A stretch of 64,000 bases of DNA from Chryseobacterium carnipullorum (GCF_900142785.1 NZ_FRCD01000013.1:119330-183329), one strand, 5' to 3'. Positions 25,051-34,581 are shown, numbered from the stretch's first letter. Notes: generated by a model from the letters alone, not told the origin. Program-made: numbers and translations.

Positions 25051-26478
25051 ATGATACGCTGTTTTCTTTTCATTTTACTCTTTATTTTGACTTCATGTAC
25101 TTATGATTTCCACAATAAGTATGAAAATGATTTTGATTCTCCTTTACTCACGCAAAATGAAAAATTTCGTCTTTCCGGCGATTACGATTCTCTCGTAAAA
25201 CTGAACAAAACGTATTATGAAAAAGCAGAAAAAATAGGGTATAATGAAGGAAAGGCATTGTGCTTTCTGAACTTGGCCAATGTAAATCTGCCTCTGGAAA
25301 ACTATAAAAGAGCAGAGTTTTTTTTTGATAAGGCCAATAAAATACTGAAGGATTCAAAAAATAATATCCATAAAGCAAAATTCAATAATGATTACGGTAA
25401 TTTTCAGGTCTATCTTAAACGGCTGGACAAGTCTTTTGAGTACAATACATTAGCAATGAATTATATAGAGAATACTAAGGAATCTTCTTTCCGGAATGAT
25501 GTTCTCTTTAAGATTTACTATAAACGGGGGGATTATTTTTACCGTAAAAAGCAGTACAATCAAGCGCTGGAATATTTTCGTAAAGGAGGAAAATTAGATC
25601 AATCAGGAAGGACAGAATGTGCTATCGGAGATCTTTATTTATATGGATTCAAAAATATGGACTCAGCCCGGATCTACCTATCCAAAATTGCAGAATCGTG
25701 CAACAGACAGGGGAGAACAGATGGGGTGGCTCTTAATGCCAATACGGTTCTGGGAGAATATTATTTAATCACCAAACAATACGATAAAGCAGAGGAGTCG
25801 CTGTTGAAGGCGTTGGAAATCAATAATAAAACAAAGTTTGTCTTTGCCCAATATACCCAATATATTTATACAGATCTTAAATCGCTGTATGAAAGTAAAG
25901 GAGATAAAGAAAAAGCCCTTAAGTATTTACAGGCCTATACCCACGAGAGGAGCAGGTCCGATACTGCGTTGCTGGAAGCGATTAATGATGACATGGATAG
26001 TTTTATTGTGGAAACGGAAACAGATACTAAAAATCACAGGTATACTATCATGATAATTATCGTTGTTTCTGCATTGGTTTTCGCCCTGATTGGAATCTAT
26101 GCCCGGAAAATCATAAAACAGCTGAGGAGCAGAAAAAAACAGCTTAAAGATGAAACGAAAGAACTGGAAAATAAAATATACAATACCAGTCAGCAAGATG
26201 TAATTGAGCTCGCAAGAAAAAATGATCCCACATTTTTAGATACTTTTAAGAAAGCTTATCCCGGCTTTATTGAAAAAGTACTGGGTATCAATCCCGATCT
26301 TGAAAATTCCGACCTTGTGTTTTGTGCCCTGCTGAAACTTCATTTCACTTCCAAGGAAATAGCCAACTACACTTGTGTACAGCCCAGATCCATCCAGCAA
26401 AAAAAATACAGACTTAGGAAAAAACTGAATATTCCAACGGAGACAGATACCTATCAGTTTTTTGACAGCCTGATCTGA
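25051..26478 (+). CDS. TPR lipoprotein with C-terminal HTH, copy 2
   Basis: The protein is 475 residues with lipobox LTSC near residue 16, TPR-like repeats (about 30-325), one membrane helix (about 332-352), a coiled linker and the same C-terminal HTH (LHFTSKEIANYTCVQPRSIQQKK). It aligns with the preceding gene along its whole length, including the opening FDSPLLTQNEKFR..GDYDSLVKLN, so the two arose by tandem duplication. The TPR part is more diverged than the C-terminal domain, consistent with different signals but similar DNA targets or output. It lies 87 bp downstream on the same strand. Confidence 0.85.
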   Translation: MIRCFLFILLFILTSCTYDFHNKYENDFDSPLLTQNEKFRLSGDYDSLVKLNKTYYEKAEKIGYNEGKALCFLNLANVNLPLENYKRAEFFFDKANKILKDSKNNIHKAKFNNDYGNFQVYLKRLDKSFEYNTLAMNYIENTKESSFRNDVLFKIYYKRGDYFYRKKQYNQALEYFRKGGKLDQSGRTECAIGDLYLYGFKNMDSARIYLSKIAESCNRQGRTDGVALNANTVLGEYYLITKQYDKAEESLLKALEINNKTKFVFAQYTQYIYTDLKSLYESKGDKEKALKYLQAYTHERSRSDTALLEAINDDMDSFIVETETDTKNHRYTIMIIIVVSALVFALIGIYARKIIKQLRSRKKQLKDETKELENKIYNTSQQDVIELARKNDPTFLDTFKKAYPGFIEKVLGINPDLENSDLVFCALLKLHFTSKEIANYTCVQPRSIQQKKYRLRKKLNIPTETDTYQFFDSLI

Positions 26479-26552
26479 TTCGTTGAAGATATTCCGATCC
26501 TTCTTCCGGAAATTCAATTTAAGTATAGACAAGACTATTGTAAACAAAAAAA

Positions 26553-26591
26553 CTGCCTGATCATATCAGACAGCCCTCGAAATTTTTTTTT
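26553..26591 (+). terminator. Terminator after the tandem TPR regulators
   Basis: CTGCCTGAT at 26553-26561 pairs with ATCAGACAG at 26565-26573 (one mismatch) around a 3-base loop. A run of at least eight T begins at 26584. Confidence 0.65.
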
Positions 26592-27447
26592 CCATCATAA
26601 CTGAAAACCCAATTTCACCACTTATTGTTTATAGTTTCAAATTTGCGCTTTTTATTAGAAAATGAGAAAAAACATTCTACTACACAGGTACTACATCGCG
26701 ATTTTTTTTTCATTAATTATCGATTTCTACTTAATTTTTGACATCTGTGAATTTTAATTTTTTAGTGTCTATGTGTTTGATTTTTAGAGTTTTAATAAGC
26801 TATTCATGTTATGTTTTGCAGTCAGATATGATGATGAGACTAATAACTGATGAGAAAAATTATTCTTTTTATTTTGTAAACACGTACAAGATGGTATTTT
26901 GGAGTCGTACATAAGTAGAAGGCAGATTTTTGGTTCTCAATATTTTATATAAGAAATTTGAGAAGGATAATTTTTCAATTGTTCTCGTTAGTAAAAATTA
27001 GGAATAGCTGCCCGGCTTTGTCAGGCAGCTTTTTTATTCTATGACGTTCGGGTTATCTGGTTTTTTTAAGCTGAATGCTGACCGTTATTCAAAAATTTAG
27101 GTTTAATAAGGGTATCACTTATTGAGTTGATTTCATCATTATAATCAGCGTAGCTTCTGATCAGTTTCAAATTATGTTAAATAGATGAAAAATGATTTTA
27201 AAATTTAATTAATTGTAAATCAATACATTGTATTTAAGAAGTATCTGAGTAGTACCTGATTTTATACCTGTATTAAGACGATAGTGATATTTTTATTTCC
27301 CTAAATGAATTTTCATTAATTCATGAATTTATTTCAGATAAATCAATGAAGCACCATGATTTTGATACTAGTTTATATCAATTTATTGATAATCGATAAT
27401 TAGTGAGGATTCAGTTAAATTAAATTAACTATTTATTAATCAGTTTT
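26592..27447. other. Long AT-rich intergenic region with two tiny ORFs and an internal terminator
   Basis: No ORF above 31 residues is present. ATG 26662 to 26757 encodes a 31-residue hydrophobic peptide (KNILLHRYYIAIFFSL). ATG 26828 to 26914 encodes 28 residues. A hairpin terminator follows at 27006-27035. Near 27377 there is a short inverted repeat (ATCAAT/ATTGAT) upstream of the metalloprotease gene. The region could hold a small independent transcript; no complete consensus promoter was found. Confidence 0.4.
27006..27035 (+). terminator. Stand-alone terminator-like hairpin
   Basis: AGCTGCC at 27006-27012 pairs perfectly with GGCAGCT at 27024-27030, followed by five more T. The nearest annotated upstream gene ends 530 bp earlier and already has its own terminator, so this one implies a separate transcript. 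Confidence 0.65.
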
Positions 27448-30400
27448 ATGAAAAAAAGAATTCTATTAGTGAGTGTTTTGGCTGCCGGATTTACAGCTGC
27501 TTATGGTCAAAGGTGGGAACCTGTAGGGCAAAAAGCATCCGAAACCAGAAAAGAAGTAGAAGTAAAGCAAGCGTACAGAGTAGATCTTGCGACCCTTACC
27601 CATCTTTTGAAAGATGCAGTGGAAACAGGAAAAGGAGCAAAACCTGTCATTATTTCGTTACCTACAGCAGAAGGCAAGATTGAAAAATTTGCAGTATACA
27701 GCGATCCTGTTATGGAGAAGTCTATGGCAGACAGATATCAATTAGGCTCTTATGTAGGTGTTGGAATTGATGATCCATCTAAATACTTAAGATTCAGTAC
27801 TTCTCCAAAAGAAATACAGTCGATGGTAATTAAAGACGGCGTTTTTCAGTTTATCGAGCCGATAACAGCCGATAAGCAGACCTATGGTGTCTTTTATAAG
27901 ACCAAGAGAAATGAAGGAGATCATGGTTTTGAATGCACATCGGAAGAAAAGAACTTTAAAGATATCAAGGGGTTGGAAGCCAATGGCAAAAAAAACCTTT
28001 CTAATGTAGGCATTACAAACAGACCTGCAAGTACAAAGTACAGAACCTACAGATTGGCGCTAGCGGTGACAGGAGAGTACACTAAAAAATTTGATCCTGC
28101 CGGAGGAACTGTTAATACGGTAGCACAGATGAATGCTACCATGAGTCGTGTCAATGGAATTTTTGAAAAGGATTTTGGAATTAAACTGATCGTTCAGGAC
28201 CTTCCCAATATTATTTACACCGATCCGGCAACGGATTTTTATACTCCACCAGCAGTAGATGGAGATCCTTCGTTAAACTTACAGTTGCAACAAACATTAA
28301 CTAATATTGTTGGTAACGCCAATTATGATATGGGGCATGTCTTTAATGCTGCAGGAGGAAATGGTAATGCAGGTTCTATAGGTTCTACTTGTGTAGATCC
28401 TGCAACAGCAACGACTTTAGCAAAAGGATCTGCATTCACTCAGAGTGCAAACCCTACAGGAGATGCATTTGATATAGATTATGCAGCTCATGAAATGGGA
28501 CACCAGTTAGGGGCTAATCATACATTCTCTCATGTTTCAGAAGGATCAGGTGTCAATGTAGAGCCCGGCGGAGGTACAACTATTATGGGATATGCCGGAA
28601 TAACAGGGGATAATGTACAAAATGTTACAGATGCCTATTTACATTATTCTTCCATTAATCAGGTGTTAAACAGCCTGGATAATAAGTTAGCTTGCGGAAC
28701 ATCACAGGACATCACAACGAATACGGCTCCTGTAATTTCACCGCTTACGGCTTATAGTATTCCTAAAGGGACTGCGTATTATCTTGATGCTAGCGCAACA
28801 GATACCGATCCTGTTAAATATACATGGGAGCAGTATGACAGTGTTGACTCTTACAATTCCATTTCCGGAGACAGCGGATGGGGATATAGCGCACAGGGAG
28901 CGTTAACAAGATCTTATTTCGGAACAGCCAGCGGAAGGAGGTATTTCCCAAGCTTACCTTTAGTCATGAACGGAATTCTGACTAATAAAACAGTTCCGGG
29001 AGCTGCTACAACGCCAAATTGGGAAACCGTATCTCATGTTCCTAGAACTTTACATTATGCAGTGACGGTAAGAGATGAGAATGCCGTTAGACCTATGCTT
29101 TCTTCTTCTGAAACTACGGTTACCGTTGGAAATGACGGACCTTTCAAATTTTCAGGACTTACAGCCTCTTCAGTGCTATATAATAACGCATCCAATACAA
29201 TCTCATGGGATGTTGCCAATACCAATACAGCACCGTATAATGCGCCTAATGTAAAAATTGAATATACTACAGATCTTGTCAACGGAGCCACGTGGACAGA
29301 ATTGGTAGCCTCTACACCCAATACAGGAAGCTATACAGCACAAATGCCGGCTTCTTTAACGGGTGCTGTGAAATTAAGGATTTCTGCCATCGGAAACGTA
29401 TTCTATGCAGTATCTCCACAAGTGACGGTAGGTGCAGCACCTACGTCTACGACTGCAGCTCCTACAGGACTTGCAGCAATAAAAACAGAAATTTTTAAAA
29501 CTACAGCCAGAGTATCCTGGAATAGTGTTCCAGGGGCAACGTATTCAATTAACTACAGAAAAGTAGGCACAACAAACTGGTCAAATGCAACCAGTCCTAC
29601 CAACTCCGTGGTGCTGAGCACTCTTGAAGATGAAACAAACTATGAAGTACAGGTTGCTGCAGTAGTAAACACGGTTCCGGGAGCATTCTCAAATAACTAT
29701 ACCTTCAAGACTAAGGGACTTACAACAGGGGTTGATTACTGCTTAATGACAACTGGTGGAAATAGTTTTGCCAGCTTTAGCTATAACAGTGGGATGGCTC
29801 AAATGAACATATCCAATTTAGCGTATTCACAACTGACCTTTAAAACGATTTTCAGTACTTATCAGGATTTTAGTGAAGATACAGGCAAGTTGATCAATTT
29901 AACCAAAGGAACACAATACACATTGTCTTATTTCAATGTAGGTAACACTGAAGGTTATAATGACAATATGGAAGTGTGGATAGATTATAACAGGAATGGG
30001 GTATTTGAAGCTTCAGAGAAAGTTGGTTCTGTAACTACCGTTCCGCCGGATAATGGTCAATATCAGGGATCACTAACATTTACCGTTCCTGCGACAGCGT
30101 ATTCCGGAGATAAACTGTTAAGAATGAGAGTGGCAAACACTTTCTTTAACAAAGCTACAGGGCCATGTGGCAGCCCATCGGTGGGAGTAACCGGAGGAGG
30201 AGTGATCTCACAAGGTTCATTTAAAGATTTCTCTGTAAAAATCACTAGCGGATTAGCAGTAAATGATGTAAACGGCCCGAAAACAACTGAAATTTCCATC
30301 TATCCAAACCCTGCAGATACTTTTGTAGAAGTGAAGAATCTTAAAGGACAAGCTGATTACAGCATTTTCAGTGCAGACGGAAGACTGGTTCAGCAAGGTG

Positions 30401-30510
30401 AGACTGTTGCTAACAACAGAATCAATGTGGCATCATTAATCAAAGGAATGTATGTGATCACGCTTAAAGATGACAAAAACACGTACAATACTAAACTTAT
30501 CAAAAAATAA
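27448..30510 (+). CDS. Secreted reprolysin-like zinc metalloprotease with T9SS sorting domain
   Basis: The protein is 1020 residues. A signal peptide (MKKRILLVSVLAAGFTAAYG) is followed by a propeptide to about residue 190. The metzincin catalytic domain has His348-Glu349..His352..His358 in HEMGHQLGANHTF and the Met-turn TTIMGYAG. After it come Ig-like and fibronectin III-like regions (about 430-765), a GEVED-type domain (WIDYNRNGVFEASEKVG) and a C-terminal type A sorting domain (ISIYPNPADTFVEV, GMYVITLKDD). It should be exported by Sec, then carried across the outer membrane by the T9SS and attached or released as an extracellular protease. It is monocistronic. Confidence 0.94.
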   Translation: MKKRILLVSVLAAGFTAAYGQRWEPVGQKASETRKEVEVKQAYRVDLATLTHLLKDAVETGKGAKPVIISLPTAEGKIEKFAVYSDPVMEKSMADRYQLGSYVGVGIDDPSKYLRFSTSPKEIQSMVIKDGVFQFIEPITADKQTYGVFYKTKRNEGDHGFECTSEEKNFKDIKGLEANGKKNLSNVGITNRPASTKYRTYRLALAVTGEYTKKFDPAGGTVNTVAQMNATMSRVNGIFEKDFGIKLIVQDLPNIIYTDPATDFYTPPAVDGDPSLNLQLQQTLTNIVGNANYDMGHVFNAAGGNGNAGSIGSTCVDPATATTLAKGSAFTQSANPTGDAFDIDYAAHEMGHQLGANHTFSHVSEGSGVNVEPGGGTTIMGYAGITGDNVQNVTDAYLHYSSINQVLNSLDNKLACGTSQDITTNTAPVISPLTAYSIPKGTAYYLDASATDTDPVKYTWEQYDSVDSYNSISGDSGWGYSAQGALTRSYFGTASGRRYFPSLPLVMNGILTNKTVPGAATTPNWETVSHVPRTLHYAVTVRDENAVRPMLSSSETTVTVGNDGPFKFSGLTASSVLYNNASNTISWDVANTNTAPYNAPNVKIEYTTDLVNGATWTELVASTPNTGSYTAQMPASLTGAVKLRISAIGNVFYAVSPQVTVGAAPTSTTAAPTGLAAIKTEIFKTTARVSWNSVPGATYSINYRKVGTTNWSNATSPTNSVVLSTLEDETNYEVQVAAVVNTVPGAFSNNYTFKTKGLTTGVDYCLMTTGGNSFASFSYNSGMAQMNISNLAYSQLTFKTIFSTYQDFSEDTGKLINLTKGTQYTLSYFNVGNTEGYNDNMEVWIDYNRNGVFEASEKVGSVTTVPPDNGQYQGSLTFTVPATAYSGDKLLRMRVANTFFNKATGPCGSPSVGVTGGGVISQGSFKDFSVKITSGLAVNDVNGPKTTEISIYPNPADTFVEVKNLKGQADYSIFSADGRLVQQGETVANNRINVASLIKGMYVITLKDDKNTYNTKLIKK

Positions 30511-30592
30511 AATGAGATGCTTTATATTCTGAGGCAGATAATTCATCTGCCCTGAAATGAAGACCCTATTTCATGGTACCGTTTGTGTGAGG

Positions 30593-30627
30593 AAAGAGCC
30601 CGGAATATCCGGGCTCTTTCTATTTTT
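30593..30627 (+). terminator. Rho-independent terminator after the metalloprotease
   Basis: AAAGAGCCCGG at 30593-30603 and CCGGGCTCTTT at 30609-30619 form a perfect 11-bp stem with a 5-base loop, followed by CTATTTTTT. A second 7-bp inverted repeat without a T tract (30533-30551) lies between it and the stop codon. The stem also abuts the stop of the convergent gene. Confidence 0.9.
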
Positions 30628-31012
30628 TAATTTCCTGATCAATCGGCTCCCACAGCTGAATCTTGTTGCCCTCAAGATCCAGAATATGAAGAAACTTTCC
30701 ATAATCATAGGTTTCAATTTCGTCCAGAATGGTAACGTTTTCCTTTTTTAATTCCTCTGCCAGAGCCTCCAGGTTTTCCACTCTGTAATTGATCATAAAA
30801 TCTTTGGCAGAAGGTTCAAAATAGGTTGTATTTTCAGCAAAAGGAGCCCACTGCGTCAGTCCTTTTTTAGTGGTGTCTTCACTTTCGCGCCATTCGAAGC
30901 TGGTTCCGTAGGGGCTCGTTTCAAGGCCAAGGTGGGTTTTGTACCATTCATTGATGGCACCGGGATCTTTTGATTTGAAAAGGATCCCTCCAATTCCTGT
31001 TACTTTTTTCAT
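30620..31012 (-). CDS. Glyoxalase/VOC-superfamily protein
   Basis: The protein is 130 residues from ATG at 31012. A longer in-frame version would start at a TTG (31081) that lies inside the predicted -7 box, so it is rejected. It has a paired beta-alpha-beta-beta-beta layout with GGILFKSKDP and WYKTHLGLE at the start and HILDLEGNKIQLWEP at the end, typical of small VOC proteins (dioxygenase or antibiotic-binding type). The substrate is unknown. It is divergent from the aldo/keto reductase gene. Confidence 0.87.
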   Translation of the reverse strand: MKKVTGIGGILFKSKDPGAINEWYKTHLGLETSPYGTSFEWRESEDTTKKGLTQWAPFAENTTYFEPSAKDFMINYRVENLEALAEELKKENVTILDEIETYDYGKFLHILDLEGNKIQLWEPIDQEIKK

Positions 31013-31078
31013 GTCTATTTTTTTATCTTTAGAATACAGGGGGTTATCCGGAAGTTGATCTAGGCTTCCGTCTGATTT

Positions 31079-31086
31079 CAAATATA
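31079..31086 (-). promoter_or_regulatory. -7 box of the VOC gene
   Basis: On the minus strand the sequence is TATATTTG, an exact TAnnTTTG match. Transcription would begin near 31073, 60 bases before the ATG at 31012. I found no TTG at the usual -33 distance. Confidence 0.45.
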
Positions 31087-31283
31087 TGTAAAACTTTTCA
31101 TTAGAATATCCCTTTCATTTTAAATGATCAGCTTTCTCTTGGCAATCATGTTATTTTTTAATAGAATATGGGGGTTGTGTTCTGCGAAATAAATAATTCC
31201 GTGATTTGCATACAATATTCATCATTCTGCATACATTGGCTTCGTCATTTCTTCTGAATTTTGTACTTATAAAAATCAACGAT

Positions 31284-32288
31284 ATGAATTTGAATCAGAT
31301 AAAATTAGGAAGCCAGGGCCTTACCATCCCCAATATAGGTTTAGGATGCATGGGGATGACAGGTTTTGAAGATGCCCATATGTATGGCGAAGCAGACGAA
31401 AAAGAAGCCATTGCTACGATTCACCGTTCCCTGGAACTGGGAGGTAACTTTCTCGATACTGCCGATCTTTACGGACCTTTTAAAAATGAGCAGCTGATCG
31501 CCAAAGCTATGGGGAATAGTCGGGATCAATATATCATTGCAACAAAATTCGGATGGGAAATAGATGATCATGATCAGGTGACCTGGGCGATCAACGGAAC
31601 TAAAGACTATGTGAAAAAAGCAGTAGAAAGATCTCTTAAAAATTTAAAAACCGACTATATCGATCTCTACTACATGCATCGTCTCGATAAAAATACTCCG
31701 GTAGAAGAAACCGTGGGTGCGATGAGTGATCTTGTCAAAGAAGGAAAAGTAAGGTATATCGGTTTATCAGAAGTATCTTCAGAAACAGTGAGAAAAGCAC
31801 ATACTATACATCCCCTAACGGCTGTCCAGAGCGAATATTCTTTATTTGAAAGAACAGCAGAACAAAAAGGAGTTCTGGCAACATTGAAAGAACTTGGAAT
31901 TGGTTTTGTGGCCTATTCACCGCTGGGAAGAGGCTTTTTATCAGGACAGATCCGTTCCATCAATGATCTTCCGGAGAATGATTTCCGAAGAGCGATTCCC
32001 CGTTTTCAGGAAGCCTATTTTAATAAAAATATTGAGCTGGTGAAAGCTATCGAAAGCATGGCTGCAGAAAAGAGCGTAACATCTTCACAACTGGCGCTGG
32101 CCTGGATTATCAGTAAAGGGATCGTTCCGATTCCCGGAACCAAACGCAGAAAATATGTAGAACAGAATATTGATGCCACCAAAATTCATTTACAGGAAGC
32201 TGACCTTTTAAAACTGGAAAGTATTGTACCTTTAGGAACTGATACGGGCGCTCCGTACGATGAGTTCAGTATGGGACTCTTAGATTAA
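31284..32288 (+). CDS. Aldo/keto reductase
   Basis: The protein is 334 residues from ATG 31284; the 26 codons before it look like untranslated leader. It forms a TIM barrel with catalytic residues visible in order: Asp and Tyr in LDTADLYG, Lys in IATKFGW, His in YYMHRLD. The NADP-binding end has IVPIPGTKRRKYVEQN. It belongs to the AKR13/YakC-like group that reduces aldehydes and ketones. An AraC-type regulator gene follows after 17 bp in the same direction. A near-consensus promoter (TTG-N17-GAATTTTG) lies at about 31234-31256. Confidence 0.92.
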   Translation: MNLNQIKLGSQGLTIPNIGLGCMGMTGFEDAHMYGEADEKEAIATIHRSLELGGNFLDTADLYGPFKNEQLIAKAMGNSRDQYIIATKFGWEIDDHDQVTWAINGTKDYVKKAVERSLKNLKTDYIDLYYMHRLDKNTPVEETVGAMSDLVKEGKVRYIGLSEVSSETVRKAHTIHPLTAVQSEYSLFERTAEQKGVLATLKELGIGFVAYSPLGRGFLSGQIRSINDLPENDFRRAIPRFQEAYFNKNIELVKAIESMAAEKSVTSSQLALAWIISKGIVPIPGTKRRKYVEQNIDATKIHLQEADLLKLESIVPLGTDTGAPYDEFSMGLLD

Positions 32289-32305
32289 TTTTTTAATTGT
32301 AAGCT

Positions 32306-33208
32306 ATGAATACCATCCAGTCTGTTTCCGCTTTTCACCGTTTGCTGTCATTGCCTGAGCCCAAACATCCGCTCGTAAGCGTCATCAATTTATCCGAAAG
32401 TGTATTTCTGGAGGATGAGGTCTGGAAAGGTTTTGTGAACAGATTTTACTGTGTCGCACTAAAAAGAGAGGCAAAAGGCAAAGTAAGATATGGTCAGCAG
32501 CATTATGATTATGATAAAGGAGTTCTGAGTTTTACTGCACCCAACCAGGTGCAGTATCTCGACCTTCATACGATGGAATGCGGGGAAGGATATCTGTTGA
32601 TCTTTCATGAGGATTTTATATTAAAACATCCTTTAGCTCATATTATTTCCGGTTATGGATTCTTTTCGTATGCGGTGAATGAAGCTTTGCATTTATCTGA
32701 AGATGAAGAAACGAACCTTATTGAAATATTTCATAAAATAGATAAGGAATGCCAGCATATTGACAAACATACCCAGGAAATTATTCTGTCGCAGATTGAT
32801 CTTTTGCTTAATTATTCCAATCGTTTCTATGAGCGGCAGTTTATTACCCGAAAAAGCAATAATCAACAATTGCTGGCCAGATTTGAAAAATTTGTAAATG
32901 ATTATTATGACCAGGAGCAGTCCGCAGAAAAAGGAATCTTAACCGTTCACCTTATTGCAGAAGCGATGCACCTTTCGCCTAATTATTTAAGCGATCTTTT
33001 ACGGTTCCACACAGGAATGAATACCCAGCAGCATATTCATGAAAAACTGATCACCAAGGCTAAAGAAAAACTTTCCGCTACCGAATTGTCAGTCGGTGAA
33101 ATTGCCTACAGTTTAGGATTCGAGCATGCCCAGTCTTTCAGTACTTTATTTAAAAAGAAAACCAGAATGGCTCCCTTAGAATTCAGGGCGGGATTTCGAT
33201 TGAGCTGA
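32306..33208 (+). CDS. AraC-family transcription regulator
   Basis: The protein is 300 residues with an N-terminal cupin-like sensing region (about 20-165) and a C-terminal double HTH (about 195-298), ending in IAYSLGFEHAQSFSTLFKKKTRMAPLEFR. Its place 17 bp after the aldo/keto reductase gene indicates that both are on one transcript, so it probably controls that gene or its divergent neighbour in response to a small molecule. No terminator follows; the next promoter begins 14 bp after its stop. Confidence 0.9.
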   Translation: MNTIQSVSAFHRLLSLPEPKHPLVSVINLSESVFLEDEVWKGFVNRFYCVALKREAKGKVRYGQQHYDYDKGVLSFTAPNQVQYLDLHTMECGEGYLLIFHEDFILKHPLAHIISGYGFFSYAVNEALHLSEDEETNLIEIFHKIDKECQHIDKHTQEIILSQIDLLLNYSNRFYERQFITRKSNNQQLLARFEKFVNDYYDQEQSAEKGILTVHLIAEAMHLSPNYLSDLLRFHTGMNTQQHIHEKLITKAKEKLSATELSVGEIAYSLGFEHAQSFSTLFKKKTRMAPLEFRAGFRLS

Positions 33209-33221
33209 TTCCAGAAATATT

Positions 33222-33252
33222 TTGTCCGAATTTTCTGAAATGCTTACATTTG
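33222..33252 (+). promoter_or_regulatory. Consensus promoter of a small lipoprotein gene
   Basis: TTG at 33222-33224, a 20-base spacer and TACATTTG at 33245-33252 match the Bacteroidota consensus exactly. Transcription should start near 33258, about 27 bases before the ATG at 33285. Confidence 0.72.
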
Positions 33253-33284
33253 AGTTTCTCCTGCATGGATTAACCTGATTATTT

Positions 33285-33434
33285 ATGAAACAAAATAACT
33301 TGCGCTTACTCCAATTTACAGGGTTTGCCTTACTTCTTATTCTGATCTGTAGCTGTTCAAAAGAAGAAAAAAAACTGATCGTAAAGAAAATAAATTCCAC
33401 CGACACTTATTCAGTGAAACTTAATGGCTGCTGA
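33285..33434 (+). CDS. Small lipoprotein, 49 residues
   Basis: This short ORF starts 33 bp after an exact consensus promoter. Its product has a signal sequence (QFTGFALLLILICSC) that ends in a Ser-Cys lipobox-like site, then a Lys/Glu-rich tail (SKEEKKLIVKK) and the end VKLNGC. That is the layout of many tiny Bacteroidota lipoproteins. I do not recognise a family. Its last 14 bases overlap the 3' end of the convergent monooxygenase gene. The promoter and the signal sequence together make it credible despite its size. Confidence 0.6.
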   Translation: MKQNNLRLLQFTGFALLLILICSCSKEEKKLIVKKINSTDTYSVKLNGC

Positions 33435-34581
33435 AAAATTCAAGCATGGTGGCTAAAGCTGTTTCAGAATGCATCTTGTCCCCGTTTTCCAAAGACTCTT
33501 TAATGGCTTTGGCGGCTCTTTGGCGCATCTGAGTTTCATAATGGGAAATAGCTTCGTAAAGGGTACTGAACTCATCAGAAGTCAGACATCGGCTGAGTTC
33601 CAGAGCATCAAGCATCGCCATATTGGCACCTTCTCCCGCAAACGGCGGCATTACATGAGCAGCATCACCAAGCAAAGTCAGATGAGACTGAGTTTCCCAT
33701 CCCTGATCCAAAGGCATATAATAAATGGGACGGGGAATAAAGGGAACAGAAGCATTTTCAAACAGTTCATACCAGATCGTACTCCATCCGCAATATTCCT
33801 TTTTAAACCATTCCAGGACCTGTTTTCCGTCAGAAAAATCCAGACCACTCTTTGCTGCCCAGTTTTCATCGGTCCTGAAACTGGCATAAAATCCAAGATC
33901 ACCACTCCCTTTCTGGCCAAGAAGAAGGTTTTTGTCATTTCCAAAGGCCATTATTTTACCGTCTTTGATCAGTTCTTTGATATGGGGAGCTGCTGTTTCG
34001 GCGTTGGAAACATTCCCCTCAAGCATTAAAATTCCCGAATAAATCGGTCTCAGATCGGTAAGATAAGGACGGATCTTTGAGTGGGCTCCATCCGCGGCAA
34101 TCACAAGATCAGCATACGCTGAAGATCCGTTTTTAAAATGAAGTAACCAGCCGTTATTTTGTTTCTCCATCGAAATAAAATGACTGTCCCAGACTACAGT
34201 TTCAGGCTCTAAAGAGTCCAGCAGCATATTTCTCAACGGACCACGGTCTATTTCAGGACGGAAATCTTCATTCCCGAAATTTTCATCAGGTTTTGTTTCA
34301 TGATCACTGAATACGATCACTGCCTGTTCATTTACGATCAGCATCTTGTCTGCACCGGGACGGTAATTCTTTTTAAATTCATCCAGCAGATCTGCAGCGC
34401 GCAATGCATCCATACCTGATCCTTCATGCATATCAAGAGGGGAACCCTGTACTCTTGCATATGGATTAAGATCTCTTTCATATACTTTTACATCTGCCTG
34501 ATGAATTTGTAAAAGTCTTGCAAGCGTCAGTCCTCCCGGACCACCACCTATTATCGCTATTGATTGATTATCTATTACCAT
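33421..34581 (-). CDS. FAD-dependent monooxygenase, TetX-like
   Basis: The protein is 386 residues, close to TetX (388). It has the FAD-binding GGGPGG motif with the following ERD, the conserved GSPLDMHEGSGMDALR region that matches GGTLDLHKGSGQEAM of TetX, the DG-type motif DLVIAADGAHS, and GDAAHVMPPFAGEGANMAM. The family hydroxylates aromatic or polyketide substrates, and TetX-type members inactivate tetracyclines. Whether this one does cannot be told from the sequence. An AraC regulator gene lies 25 bp upstream on the same strand, so the two form an operon. Confidence 0.88.
   Translation of the reverse strand: MVIDNQSIAIIGGGPGGLTLARLLQIHQADVKVYERDLNPYARVQGSPLDMHEGSGMDALRAADLLDEFKKNYRPGADKMLIVNEQAVIVFSDHETKPDENFGNEDFRPEIDRGPLRNMLLDSLEPETVVWDSHFISMEKQNNGWLLHFKNGSSAYADLVIAADGAHSKIRPYLTDLRPIYSGILMLEGNVSNAETAAPHIKELIKDGKIMAFGNDKNLLLGQKGSGDLGFYASFRTDENWAAKSGLDFSDGKQVLEWFKKEYCGWSTIWYELFENASVPFIPRPIYYMPLDQGWETQSHLTLLGDAAHVMPPFAGEGANMAMLDALELSRCLTSDEFSTLYEAISHYETQMRQRAAKAIKESLENGDKMHSETALATMLEFFSSH

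Noticed and set aside
27370..27400. Operator before the metalloprotease gene
   Set aside because: The ATCAAT/ATTGAT repeat is short and in very AT-rich DNA, so it can arise by chance. No consensus promoter is attached to it.
31013..31081. 23-residue extension of the VOC protein
   Set aside because: Its TTG start lies within the predicted -7 box, and the VOC fold begins at the ATG at 31012.
33469..34029. 186-codon open frame on the plus strand
   Set aside because: It is the complement of the TetX-like monooxygenase gene, whose FAD motifs are intact. No promoter or domain supports the plus-strand frame.
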